Assembly: GCF_000163055.2 (NCBI RefSeq)
Contig: NC_022111.1
Coordinates: 1,706,420-1,770,419, forward strand
Length of the DNA: 64,000 nt
DNA from: Prevotella sp. oral taxon 299 str. F0039
GTDB lineage: Bacteria > Bacteroidota > Bacteroidia > Bacteroidales > Bacteroidaceae
Direction: 5' to 3'
The notes beneath the pieces are model-generated. The model made no database searches. It was not told where the DNA came from and worked only from the letters and a program-made list of their open reading frames with translations. Positions within the stretch are counted from its first letter, which is position 1. Every line of letters starts with the position of its first letter. The position numbers and the translations under genes are program-made. Positions 1-8,733 of this stretch are shown piece by piece.

Positions 1-464
1 AACCACGTGGACTTTATGTAACAAACGTGCTTCTTAGTGTCGATGAAGTACTTCTAAATCGTATGGAAGCCTATGCAATGTTAAAGAATTATAGTCGTGC
101 TATCGATGATTTCCTACAATACTGTCAAGGAAAATTCGGTTTTATGCCATCCGTAGATCGTGCTGTTTACCTATCAACCAATAGCGATAATTATAATGTT
201 TACACACCATTCTATGGTTTAACGCTCAAACAATTGGCAATGGTTAAACTCATTCTCGATTTCCGTCAGAAAGAATTTTACCAAGAAGGCTTGCGATGGT
301 TCGACATAAGACGTTTTCATTTAGCAGTAAAACGTACATCAAAGAGTTCTTATTATTTCCCATTAGAGAAAGAAGACCCTCGAAAAGTTTTGCAAATTCC
401 AGTAGAAGCAATTCAACGAGGTCTCGCTCCTAACCCCCGTGAGCGTCAATCACTTATCCGTTAA
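1..464 (+). CDS. SusD/RagB family outer-membrane lipoprotein, C-terminal part (cut by window edge)
   Basis: The reading frame is open to base 1, so this is the last ~153 residues of a gene that starts upstream. SusD-like proteins are surface lipoproteins that sit as a lid on a SusC-type TonB-dependent transporter and hand it substrate. The segment has the family's C-terminal features: a TPR-like helix (LNRMEAYAMLKNY) and the conserved block with ERF-like context EGLRWFDIRRF, then a short tail with a proline/arginine-rich end. The SusC partner should lie just outside the window. The following lipoprotein genes are on the same strand with short gaps and probably belong to the same operon. The GTG at base 27 is internal and not a real start. 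Substrate cannot be told from this fragment. Confidence 0.85.
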   Translation, partial: PRGLYVTNVLLSVDEVLLNRMEAYAMLKNYSRAIDDFLQYCQGKFGFMPSVDRAVYLSTNSDNYNVYTPFYGLTLKQLAMVKLILDFRQKEFYQEGLRWFDIRRFHLAVKRTSKSSYYFPLEKEDPRKVLQIPVEAIQRGLAPNPRERQSLIR

Positions 465-498
465 CTTTTAAAAGCACCCATATTGATAGCAAATAACA

Positions 499-1470
499 AT
501 GAAAATGAAGATAAATAAGATAGCTTTTCTCCTCCTTTTTGTGCTTAATTGCATTGCATGTAGTGAGGATAAATTAAACGAGGTGAGTGTAATCGATGAA
601 AGTAAGGCACAAATCGAGGCTACAGAGCTAGATAATTGGATTTTAAATAACATCACAAAACCCTATGGAATCGAGGTGGTTTATCGTTGGGAAAAGAACA
701 ATAACTCTGCAGGAGTATTCATCTATCCTCCTAAAATCGAGAAAGTTCGTGCCGTGTTAGAGGCTGTTAAAGAGCTAGGTTTAGAGACTTATCGATTGAA
801 TGAAGTAGGAGGTAAAGACTTTTTGTTGGGTCGTGTGCCTATCAAGCTATATCTTTATGGTGGCGGAAACCCTGATGAAAATGGGGTAGAGCGACTCTAT
901 AATCCACAACTTACAGCGGCAGAGATGTGCTTATACAATGTAAATGACTTCGAAGCAGGTAATGCCGACAAGGTGTTTGTATTGATGCGAAGTGTTCATC
1001 ATCAGTTAGCTAAACGCCTTATGCAGCTTATGAACTACGATTATGATAAGTTCTTTGCCATTAGTGGACATCGTTATACAGGCACAACAGAGCCAATTGC
1101 GGCTCCACTTGGATATGCTCAAACAGGCAAAGAGAAGTTTGGACTCGACAGTTATGCCAACAAACGTGGCTTTTATACGATGCTTTCGTTCCTTTCTGCC
1201 GAAGATGATTTCGCTGAAATCATTAGTTCTACACTCACAAGTACACCGAAAGAGGTATTCGATGCTGGTGTTGCTGCTAAAACACCCGATACAGATATCG
1301 ACCCAGAAGTAAACGCTCGCTATGCTAAAGAGGCAGAACAAGCCTATAAAGAGTTTATCGAAAAACAAGCTTTTGTAAATGAATATGTACAGAAAAACTG
1401 GCATATCAACCTCAAACAGATGCAAGTAATTAGCGTTCGTAGAATCAATGCTTATCTAAAACAGCACTAA
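499..1470 (+). CDS. Substrate-import-associated zinc metallohydrolase-like lipoprotein with degenerate HExxH
   Basis: A 323-residue lipoprotein: signal peptide with lipobox ending at C21, then a family pattern known from SusC/SusD operons (the LP_HExxH type): LDNWI near residue 45, PYGIEVVYRW near 55, a gGKDFLLG block near 104, an AISGHRYTG segment near 187 and an AEDDFAE block. In the family the metal site is HEFAH or similar. Here the aligned residues are H168-Q169-L170-A171-K172, so the catalytic glutamate and the second histidine ligand are both replaced, while the downstream ED block is kept. The protein is therefore likely a non-catalytic binding protein. It lies 35 bp after susD and 4 bp before the DUF4302 gene, fitting one operon. 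Family assignment is from pattern recall; loss of activity is inference. Confidence 0.75.
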   Translation: MKMKINKIAFLLLFVLNCIACSEDKLNEVSVIDESKAQIEATELDNWILNNITKPYGIEVVYRWEKNNNSAGVFIYPPKIEKVRAVLEAVKELGLETYRLNEVGGKDFLLGRVPIKLYLYGGGNPDENGVERLYNPQLTAAEMCLYNVNDFEAGNADKVFVLMRSVHHQLAKRLMQLMNYDYDKFFAISGHRYTGTTEPIAAPLGYAQTGKEKFGLDSYANKRGFYTMLSFLSAEDDFAEIISSTLTSTPKEVFDAGVAAKTPDTDIDPEVNARYAKEAEQAYKEFIEKQAFVNEYVQKNWHINLKQMQVISVRRINAYLKQH

Positions 1471-1474
1471 AACG

Positions 1475-2512
1475 ATGAAAAAAATAAATATAACATACTG
1501 CCTTCTGTTGGTGGTTTTATTGGCAATTGGCTGTTCTTCAGACGACAATGTCTTTGATAAATCACCCTCACTACGCAATAAAGAGAGTATAACAGCATTG
1601 CAAGACGAGTTGGTGAATGCACCTTATGGCTGGCGAGTTCTTTACTTTCCTAAAACCGATTCATTGCTTTTCTCTAATCCTTCTGAGCTTATTTCACAGC
1701 ATGGGTTTAGAGGTCGCTACGGATATGGGGGCGATTGCTTTGTAATGAAGTTCTCAAAAGACAATAAAGTAAGCATGAGAGCCGACTTTACAGAGCAAAC
1801 TGTGAACGAAGTTACAAAGAGTGAGTATCTCATCAATCGCAATAGTTTCACACAATTAACTTTCTCAACCTATAATTATATACATCAATTGGTGAACGAC
1901 CGCTTTGCAGGTAGCTCCGATTTCCTTTATATGGGTAAGAATGAAGATGGTGATTTGGTGTTCCGCACCGCTACTTATCTACAGCCAGCACGTGAATATA
2001 TTGTGTTCACTAAATTAAAAAATGCAGATGATACGCTAGCAGTTGTGCAGAAATCTTACGAAAACCGCACTCTATTCGAGAAGATGGTGAATCCTCAACT
2101 CATTATACATAGAGGTGGAAGAACCTATTTCCGCAGTGATATCTATGTGAAACGTGATGTTGAAACCAATCAAGGTCTATTGAAAGAGATTAAAGAAAAG
2201 AAATATTATCTCTTCCTTTTCACTCAGAAAAAGAACCCTATTCCAGGCTATCCAGCAAAAGAAATGACTGGTTTAGGATCGGGATATTCGGGCACAGAAC
2301 ATGGTATTACCTTTAGAGCAGGACTCCGTTACGATAGTAAAACGATGTTTTTTGATTTCCAACGTGAAGGAAATCGCTTTGTTGCAGAGCTTGTTTCTGT
2401 GTATGATCCATTGCTTCGTAAAACAAGATTGGTAAGTAAACACTTGCATCCAGAAGGAGAATTCACTGGATTGAAAGCCGAAATTTGGGACGAACCCGTA
2501 GATAATAAATAA
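1475..2512 (+). CDS. DUF4302-type lipoprotein
   Basis: A 345-residue exported lipoprotein with lipobox AIGC (C20). The mature part begins with a helical stretch ending in NAPYGWRVLYFP, the usual opening of DUF4302 proteins, followed by a beta-rich body. DUF4302 proteins are found next to SusC/SusD pairs and import-associated metallohydrolases; their biochemical function is unknown. It starts 4 bp after the preceding lipoprotein gene and is followed by another lipoprotein after 28 bp, so all are probably co-transcribed. Placement at the outer membrane is inferred from the lipobox. Confidence 0.75.
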   Translation: MKKINITYCLLLVVLLAIGCSSDDNVFDKSPSLRNKESITALQDELVNAPYGWRVLYFPKTDSLLFSNPSELISQHGFRGRYGYGGDCFVMKFSKDNKVSMRADFTEQTVNEVTKSEYLINRNSFTQLTFSTYNYIHQLVNDRFAGSSDFLYMGKNEDGDLVFRTATYLQPAREYIVFTKLKNADDTLAVVQKSYENRTLFEKMVNPQLIIHRGGRTYFRSDIYVKRDVETNQGLLKEIKEKKYYLFLFTQKKNPIPGYPAKEMTGLGSGYSGTEHGITFRAGLRYDSKTMFFDFQREGNRFVAELVSVYDPLLRKTRLVSKHLHPEGEFTGLKAEIWDEPVDNK

Positions 2513-2540
2513 AAGTAAACACGTCATAGAATTAAAGATA

Positions 2541-3167
2541 ATGAATATGAACTTAATAAAATATGCTTTGTTGGGTCTAACTCTGCTCACTCTTGGTTGC
2601 TCAAAGAGTGGGGAAGATTATCCAGAAGAAGACTATGAAGCACTCTTCCCCTTTAAAGGTGTAGACAAGCCAAAGATATCTTACGAAGATCAAACAATAC
2701 AATTGGGTGATCCCGACGCCTCTGTTGCCGACTATGTGTACCCTGGTGTGGAGATAAAAGAGAATGTACGAGAGTATAAAGTGACACTTGTTTGCTCGTT
2801 TAATGAGGTCGATATTCTTGGAGAACGTGTGAAAGAAGATGACATTTCTTCTCGTTATTTTGTGCGATATATCACTCCCGACAAGCAATTGCGTGTTATT
2901 TCAGCTAACAAACGTGATGAAACAGCGAGCGTGTTCCTAAGCAATGGCAAAGAACAAACCATCACTTTTACAGCCAAATCGGGCTATCCTATGTACCTTT
3001 GCGTTAATGGTGTGGGACCAAGAGGCTCTTCTATTAAGGCAACAATATCAGCAGTGTCTGAAGATGGCTTTACTATTGTGAAACCTTTAACAGTGAATGA
3101 ACATCAGAATGAAGAGGGAATTGATAAAATCAAAGGTCCTTTCTGTGGCTATATCATTCTTCCTTAG
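2541..3167 (+). CDS. Lipoprotein of unknown family
   Basis: A 208-residue protein with signal peptide and lipobox LGC (C20), then an acidic linker (EDYPEEDYE). The remainder looks beta-rich and ends in a hydrophobic GYIILP. I do not recognise a named family. ATG at 2541 is followed by MNMNLIKYALL, and a second in-frame ATG at 2547 would also leave an intact signal peptide. It sits between the DUF4302 and DUF4856 lipoprotein genes in a tight + strand row, so it is most likely an accessory surface component of the same import system. Confidence 0.7.
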   Translation: MNMNLIKYALLGLTLLTLGCSKSGEDYPEEDYEALFPFKGVDKPKISYEDQTIQLGDPDASVADYVYPGVEIKENVREYKVTLVCSFNEVDILGERVKEDDISSRYFVRYITPDKQLRVISANKRDETASVFLSNGKEQTITFTAKSGYPMYLCVNGVGPRGSSIKATISAVSEDGFTIVKPLTVNEHQNEEGIDKIKGPFCGYIILP

Positions 3168-3183
3168 AAAATAAAAGATACGT

Positions 3184-4377
3184 ATGAAAAAAAATATAGT
3201 ATTTTATCTTGCATTAATTCTTTTTTCTTTTGCATTCCAATCGTGTGAGCATTGGGAAGGAGAAACCGTAGAAAGTTCTTATATACTTCCTACAATGCCC
3301 GACCCAAGCTATCAGTTTAAACGAAATGGAGGTAGTAGTGTCGATTATCTTGAGTGTAGTTTGTTACGAGACCCCATAGATTATATCTATAATAGCTATC
3401 TTAAAATAGCTACAATAATGTATCCTGCTAACATGGATAAGGTGCAATCTTACTACACAAATGGGGAATTTGGATTGAAACCAAAGGAAGAATTGGCAGC
3501 ATCTTCATTGCATCAAGCAGATAGAACACGCATATTAAAAGATGTAGAAGATATCTTTACAACTACAGGAACATTGAGTGGATTGGGTCAAAGCAGTCCT
3601 GGAACTGCTCGAAACCGCAGAGCTATACCAGGAATTGGGGGCTATGTGGGAACCAATATTGGTGATGTAAACATTGCTTTTGCCAACGATAAAGGTTTAG
3701 TTGTTGCAGAAATGTTCAACGGAATGATGTTAGGAGGAATCTATTTAGATAAGATTCTCAACGTACATCTTAACGATAGTCTTTATAATGATGCACGTTT
3801 GCGTCGTGAACACGAGAATACCAGCTTGCTTCCAGGTAGAAATTACACCGAATTAGAGCACCATTGGGATCTAGCTTATGGCTATTATCAATATTGGTTG
3901 CCCTTTATTCAAACCAGTGGATTAGCTGTTTTGCGTGAAAGTCGCATCAAAATATACAACGCTTTCGCCCTTGGACGACTTGCTCTCACTGAGTTTAGAT
4001 ACCAAGAGGTACAAGAACACTTGCAATTTATTAGAGCCGAGCTATCCAAAGTGGTTGCAGTGCGAACCATGAGTTTATTAGTTGGCGAAATAACCCTTGC
4101 AAATTTAGATGAAGATATCAACAATTCTTTGGTGTTTTTATCGAAAGGATGTGGATCAATATATAGCTTACAATTCACATTACAGCCCTCTGGTAAACCT
4201 TATTTCACTTATAATGAGGTGAAATCTTATATTAACTTACTTACATCGGGCAAAGGATTGTGGGACAAAGAACGCCTACTTGGTTCTGAAACAACTGAAG
4301 GTTCGCTCAAAAATGTAGCTGCGTCTATTGGTAAACGCTATGGACTAACACTCGATGATATTAAACATTCCAACTAA
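3184..4377 (+). CDS. DUF4856-type lipoprotein (imelysin-like)
   Basis: A 397-residue lipoprotein (lipobox FQSC, C20). The mature sequence has YQFKRNGGSSVDY near residue 43 and the diagnostic TELEHHWDLAYGYY near residue 222, matching the conserved EHHWDEAFGYF of DUF4856, with a preceding segment on a conserved glycine-rich stretch (VAEMFNGMMLGGIY). DUF4856 is related in fold to imelysin-like helical proteins, several of which are linked to iron or haem uptake; that link is only suggestive here. The gene is 16 bp after the unknown lipoprotein and 17 bp before the next gene, consistent with one long operon. Confidence 0.7.
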   Translation: MKKNIVFYLALILFSFAFQSCEHWEGETVESSYILPTMPDPSYQFKRNGGSSVDYLECSLLRDPIDYIYNSYLKIATIMYPANMDKVQSYYTNGEFGLKPKEELAASSLHQADRTRILKDVEDIFTTTGTLSGLGQSSPGTARNRRAIPGIGGYVGTNIGDVNIAFANDKGLVVAEMFNGMMLGGIYLDKILNVHLNDSLYNDARLRREHENTSLLPGRNYTELEHHWDLAYGYYQYWLPFIQTSGLAVLRESRIKIYNAFALGRLALTEFRYQEVQEHLQFIRAELSKVVAVRTMSLLVGEITLANLDEDINNSLVFLSKGCGSIYSLQFTLQPSGKPYFTYNEVKSYINLLTSGKGLWDKERLLGSETTEGSLKNVAASIGKRYGLTLDDIKHSN

Positions 4378-4394
4378 AATAACATTACATATCA

Positions 4395-5558
4395 ATGATA
4401 CATAGAATTTATTTCGTTTTACTATTATTGACTTTTCCTTTTATTGCTAAAGCTCAGTTAGGAAAAGAGCTTATTCTTAATGGGGGATTTGAGGACTATA
4501 CCATTCTTACACCACCAGATTTAGGAGAAGATGATGAAGAAGATAAGCCTCAAAGAGACGTCTCAAACTTTGGTCCTTACTTAAAACCTAACTTTTGGTA
4601 CTTTAACTCTTCTTTGTTTCCTGCAAGGACACAAGGAGCACATAGCGGAACTTATGCGGTTAAATTATATACCAATGGTGGTTCATTCTTTTCACGAGAT
4701 AACGACTTTAATCCCTATCATATAGATGTAGAGGCTGGCGGTGAATATCGTTTAGAATATTGGTATAAAGGAAAAACTAAAAATCCTAACATCATCGTAA
4801 CAGTAGATTGGTATAAAGACAAAAAGTCTATTAAGAAAGACACACGAGATAAAGACAAAGTAAAGACCTTTACTAACGAGTGGCAAAAAAAGACTTTTAT
4901 TTTTAAGGCACCATCAGGAGTAAACAAAGCGGGTGTTGGTATTTATATAGAAAACGATACCGAAACAGCTGAATCAGATGGTTTCATTCTTATAGACGAT
5001 ATTTCTTTTGTGCAAACTAAAAAGGGAACATCTGCCATAACACTTGAGGCACCTGCCAATGTAGTGGCTCGTCCACAACAAAGAGAAATGGAAATGTCGT
5101 GGAATGGCATTGCAGAAGAAGGCGTTAGCTATGAAATTATCAAAGATGGAGAGGCTGTTGGAACCACAAAAGAAACCTCTTATATTGTTGAAGGACTAGA
5201 GCCTGGCAAGTCATATCAATTTAGTGTGCGTACAATTAAAGGAACTGAAAAATCTAAACCCTCTGCCGTTGTTACCCAACAAACCCAAAGAATGAATATG
5301 AGAGTTGAAGATGAAGGACGTATCCCTTATTTATATACTGTGCGAGAGGTTGGCACTTGCCCCCGAACTCTTCGTTTGTTCTATCACGATTTGGCTAAGC
5401 CTAATGCCCAAATCACTTACAAAGTAGATGGAGTAGCAGTGACACCTGTCAATGGTAGGATCACTTTTGCAAGTAAAGGACAACACATCTTACAGATAGA
5501 AATAATTGAAACACCCGAACGTAGCTGGGAAATTGAGTACAAACTGAATGTAGATTAA
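4395..5558 (+). CDS. Secreted carbohydrate-binding-like / fibronectin type III protein
   Basis: A 387-residue protein with a Sec signal peptide cleaved after AKA (residue ~20) and no lipobox. Residues ~23-212 look like a jelly-roll domain of the CBM4/9 kind: it opens with LILNGGFEDY and has GAHSGTYAVKL and a terminal ILIDDISFV, all typical of that fold. Residues ~216-300 are a fibronectin type III-like module (GVSYEIIKDG, YIVEGLEPGKSYQFSVRT). The last ~85 residues form a small beta domain I do not recognise. It has no catalytic domain, so a binding role at the surface is likely. It is in the lipoprotein row, 7 bp before the next gene. Confidence 0.7.
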   Translation: MIHRIYFVLLLLTFPFIAKAQLGKELILNGGFEDYTILTPPDLGEDDEEDKPQRDVSNFGPYLKPNFWYFNSSLFPARTQGAHSGTYAVKLYTNGGSFFSRDNDFNPYHIDVEAGGEYRLEYWYKGKTKNPNIIVTVDWYKDKKSIKKDTRDKDKVKTFTNEWQKKTFIFKAPSGVNKAGVGIYIENDTETAESDGFILIDDISFVQTKKGTSAITLEAPANVVARPQQREMEMSWNGIAEEGVSYEIIKDGEAVGTTKETSYIVEGLEPGKSYQFSVRTIKGTEKSKPSAVVTQQTQRMNMRVEDEGRIPYLYTVREVGTCPRTLRLFYHDLAKPNAQITYKVDGVAVTPVNGRITFASKGQHILQIEIIETPERSWEIEYKLNVD

Positions 5559-5565
5559 GAAGAAA

Positions 5566-6483
5566 ATGAAGAAACAAATAATTTATTTTGCATTGCTTTT
5601 ATGTTGCAGTTTCATGCTTTTTGCTTGTGACAAGGATAACAATCAAGGGGCAAAAGATATTCGTTTGGGAGTGGAAGACGTGAATGAAGTGTCGTTAAAC
5701 AAGCTTTCCACTCGAATGATACTGCTCACTGGTGGTACTGGAAAGTACACAGTGAATATCGCTGACTCAAAGATTGCCAGCGCAAGTATCAGCAAAGACA
5801 CCCTACGTATTAGCGGAATACTTGAAGGAAACACTTATGCAACAATCCTTTCAGGCGATATTAAGAAGCGAGTAGCTATCAATGTGGTGGTACCTGAATT
5901 GAGTATTAGTCAGAATGAGATACGACTTTTCCCCCGAGATGAAAGCAAATTTGTTAGTTTGAATGGTGGTGGAGACGTTGCAGACTTGAAAATTGATGAC
6001 CCCGACAAGGTGATTAATGCCAAATGGAACGCTAAAACGAATATTCTAGAGATACAAGCATTCTATGAAGGAGAAGCAAATATCCGAATTATATCGCAAG
6101 ATAAGAAAGAGAAAAACCTGAAAGTGGTGGTGCGTTGTGATGGAACAGCCGACCGAGTAGGCATTTATGGCACTACATCGCATAACCTTTACGAACAGAT
6201 GAATACGGTTATGACAGTTAAACGCCCTGGAGTTGGCGTGTGGTTGTGCAATGGTGCACGTCCATCTTTCTCTAGAAAGGTTCTAAAAATAACGCCTGCC
6301 GTTGTCAATCCTGTTGTAGGTACACAGGTAAATGTATCTTTCTCTATGGTTTATCCAGACGAATTTGCCAATAGTGGACTAAAAGAAGGACAACAAAAGC
6401 TATGGGTAGAGGAAGTAAGAGAAAAGACAGCGGTGTTGCGTGGACGTGGTTTTAAAATCGTAATACCTTACGAAAAGAAATAA
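5566..6483 (+). CDS. Ig-like repeat lipoprotein of unknown function
   Basis: A 305-residue lipoprotein (lipobox LFAC, C21). Residues ~33-110 and ~113-195 look like two bacterial Ig-like modules, each starting with a hydrophobic strand and a GGTGKYTV or GGGDVADL turn followed by a D-D/S-K pattern; a third beta-rich region closes the protein. The first module resembles the N-terminal module of the LRR lipoprotein encoded at 30530-32026 (LTGGTGKYTV against LTSGSGSFTL). The next gene encodes a separate LRR protein, so the two halves of that later protein are adjacent genes here. No enzymatic motif is seen. Confidence 0.65.
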   Translation: MKKQIIYFALLLCCSFMLFACDKDNNQGAKDIRLGVEDVNEVSLNKLSTRMILLTGGTGKYTVNIADSKIASASISKDTLRISGILEGNTYATILSGDIKKRVAINVVVPELSISQNEIRLFPRDESKFVSLNGGGDVADLKIDDPDKVINAKWNAKTNILEIQAFYEGEANIRIISQDKKEKNLKVVVRCDGTADRVGIYGTTSHNLYEQMNTVMTVKRPGVGVWLCNGARPSFSRKVLKITPAVVNPVVGTQVNVSFSMVYPDEFANSGLKEGQQKLWVEEVREKTAVLRGRGFKIVIPYEKK

Positions 6484-6490
6484 ATGATAT

Positions 6491-6520
6491 ATCTCTTTGT
6501 GTTAGTATAGAGAGATTGTT
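6491..6520 (+). terminator. Possible weak terminator after the Ig-like lipoprotein gene
   Basis: Arms ATCTCT (6491) and AGAGAT (6511) separated by 14 bases, followed by a short TTTTA stretch. The stem is short, so partial read-through into the LRR gene is likely. Confidence 0.35.
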
Positions 6521-6545
6521 TTAATAATAATAATAATCAAAATTT

Positions 6546-8132
6546 ATGAGATTTTTTACAAACAAAAAAACAATGTTGGCAGTGTTTTGCTTCTGTTTAT
6601 GCAGTACTGCTTTTTCACAAACAAAAGAAGTAAATATAGAAGCTGGAAAGTTGTCTGAGAAAATTACAGAGGAAGAGCAAAACACCATAACTTCTTTAAA
6701 GATAACGGGTAAGATAAACGGGTCTGATATACAGTTGTTAAGAAAAATGGCTGGCAGGGCTTACGAAACAAATGCCAAGACTAACGGAAAGTTATCTTCG
6801 CTCGATTTATCACAAGCGCAAATCGTTGCAGGTGGAAGTAATTATTATGTAATTAAACGTGGCTTATCTTCAAAATATTATCAACCTACCGAAGATAATG
6901 TTATCGCTTCTTATATGTTTACAGGACTTACAGCCCTTACTACATTAAAGTTGCCTACAAACATCACAAAAATTGAACAGTTTGCCTTTTCTAGTTGTAG
7001 TAATTTAACTGAATGTGCTATTCCTGAAGGGGTAACAATTATTGGCGATAATGCTTTTGCGCAATGTAGTAAACTTAAAACAATAACAATTCCAAGCACA
7101 GTAACAAGTCTTGGTGTGGCAGCTTTTAAAGGTTGTGAAGCGGTTACTAATGTAACCTTTGCAAAGGGCATACAACTTGAAAAAATAGGAAAAGAGGTGT
7201 TCTCTAATAATGCTAGCCTTACCACTATAACTCTTCCTAAAAGTGTGACTGAAATAGAAGATCGTGCTTTTTATGAGAACTATTCTCTAACCTCAATTAC
7301 TTTCCCTTCAAGCTTAACAAGCATAGGTGTTAGTGCGTTTGAGAATTGTCTTAAACTGACAACTCTTTCTAGATTTCCTTCAAGTCTTGAAAATATAGAA
7401 GATAAAGCTTTCTTGAATACATCTGTAACAGCTTTTACAGTGTCTTCAAAAAGTGATAATTATACCTCAGAAGATGGCATCCTTTATGATATTGATAAAG
7501 TTTCATTAGTACTTTATCCAGCTGGTCGTGTTTCAGAAACATTAAATATACCTGAAACAGTTTCTTCTATAGAAAAATATGCCTTTGCTTATGCAAAAAA
7601 CTTAAAGTCAATTGAGCTTCCAGGTGGTCTTACTAACATTAAAGATTCTGCTTTTGTGTTCTCTAAACTTACAAGTGTTACCACTTTAGCTTCAAATCTT
7701 GCAATTGCAAAATATGCTTTTAGCAATTGTTTAAATTTAACAACTGTAGACTTTAAAGGGGCTATTGCAAGCATTGGAGAGGCTGCTTTCCAAAACGATA
7801 GAAAGTTATCTACAGTTAAATTTGTAGGAACTTCAATTCCTGATTTTGGTAAATATGTATTCACACCCAAACTGGTAGAACTTAAAATATATGTACCAAG
7901 CGGATACGTAGATAAATATAAAGGAGGAATAGAAAAGAAACCAGCAGTATTAGGTACTAAATATCAAGTGCTCGATATTACCACTCTGGGTGTATTAAAC
8001 CCTTCTTTTGATAGCAATGTTGTTGAAACCGCTCGCTACAATGTAGATGGAACAAAGGCAACAACACGCACAAAGGGAATTAATATCGTAAAACTTTCTA
8101 ACGGAAAAGTAATTAAAACAATCGAAAAATAA
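6546..8132 (+). CDS. BspA-type leucine-rich-repeat surface protein with C-terminal tag
   Basis: A 528-residue exported protein (signal peptide ending near AFSQ, residue 25). From about residue 118 to 450 it consists of ~23-residue repeats of the LRR_5/BspA type, for example F-SSCSNLTECAIPEGVTIIG, with the spacing A/F..C..L....IP..V..IG. BspA-type proteins of Prevotella, Tannerella and Treponema act as surface adhesins. The end (RYNVDG ... KGINIVKLSNGKVI) resembles the short C-terminal tag seen in three other exported proteins of this window, suggesting export by a dedicated outer-membrane route such as type IX secretion. It is last in the first SusC/SusD block and is followed by a terminator. 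Confidence 0.85.
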   Translation: MRFFTNKKTMLAVFCFCLCSTAFSQTKEVNIEAGKLSEKITEEEQNTITSLKITGKINGSDIQLLRKMAGRAYETNAKTNGKLSSLDLSQAQIVAGGSNYYVIKRGLSSKYYQPTEDNVIASYMFTGLTALTTLKLPTNITKIEQFAFSSCSNLTECAIPEGVTIIGDNAFAQCSKLKTITIPSTVTSLGVAAFKGCEAVTNVTFAKGIQLEKIGKEVFSNNASLTTITLPKSVTEIEDRAFYENYSLTSITFPSSLTSIGVSAFENCLKLTTLSRFPSSLENIEDKAFLNTSVTAFTVSSKSDNYTSEDGILYDIDKVSLVLYPAGRVSETLNIPETVSSIEKYAFAYAKNLKSIELPGGLTNIKDSAFVFSKLTSVTTLASNLAIAKYAFSNCLNLTTVDFKGAIASIGEAAFQNDRKLSTVKFVGTSIPDFGKYVFTPKLVELKIYVPSGYVDKYKGGIEKKPAVLGTKYQVLDITTLGVLNPSFDSNVVETARYNVDGTKATTRTKGINIVKLSNGKVIKTIEK

Positions 8133-8152
8133 TTTCGAATACTAACAATTCG

Positions 8153-8210
8153 GTGCAATTGCGTAAGGCAAAGAACTTTATTTCTGCCACGTAGTTGCAC
8201 TGATTTTTTT
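8153..8210 (+). terminator. Rho-independent terminator after the LRR gene
   Basis: GTGCAA at 8153 can pair with TTGCAC at 8195, with additional inner pairing (GGCA with TGCC), followed by seven T bases at 8204-8210. Confidence 0.6.
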
Positions 8211-8678
8211 GTTTATAAACCTCAACTATTATCAAGGTAGAAGCAACTTCTAATCCGTTTCATCATCAACTTTTGTCTTAATCTGCAAGCCTTATATTTA
8301 AAGCCTTATTGAAGTGCAAAACAAAAGCATTGACTTTGCATTGTAATAACTATGCTTTTATAAAGAAATAGCAATCCTTTTATATTATAATCTCAATGCT
8401 ATTGCAAACCGATTGTGTAGATACCGATATACAAAGACCTTTCATTAGGGTGAAAAATAAATGAAAATGTGAGGAGAAGGTTACTATTGTAGAAAAATAA
8501 AGTATTTATATGAAAGACGAATACCATGAGTTTATAAGTTCTATGCGGTAATATTTTATGTGTAAATTTAATGAGTAAAGAGTGTATTGCTCCTCTGAAA
8601 TAAGGATGATGCACCATGGAAAACCCTAAATAGGTCTTGTTTTTGTTTTCCGACTTATAAAATCCTCATAAAAGAGTA
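8211..8678. other. Non-coding stretch between LRR protein and LRR lipoprotein genes
   Basis: No supportable gene on either strand. The stretch contains the first 22-base-unit repeat array (8323-8410) and otherwise AT-rich sequence, ending at a promoter for the next gene. Confidence 0.6.
8323..8410. repeat. 22-base-unit intergenic repeat array, 4 units
   Basis: Four tandem units of exactly 22 bases beginning at 8323, 8345, 8367 and 8389. They begin AAAAGCATTGACTTT, AATAACTATGCTTTT, AATAGCAATCCTTTT and AATCTCAATGCTATT; the last 7 bases of each unit differ. Confidence 0.8.
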
Positions 8679-8709
8679 TTGTACATGTTAGTAAAGAACT
8701 ATACTTTTG
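8679..8709 (+). promoter_or_regulatory. Bacteroidota-type promoter
   Basis: TTG at 8679-8681 and TACTTTTG at 8702-8709 with a 20-base spacer. Transcription would start near 8715, which rules out the TTG at 8707 as start codon and supports ATG 8734. Confidence 0.65.
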
Positions 8710-8733
8710 TTGTCGTTATCAAATTATTTAAAA

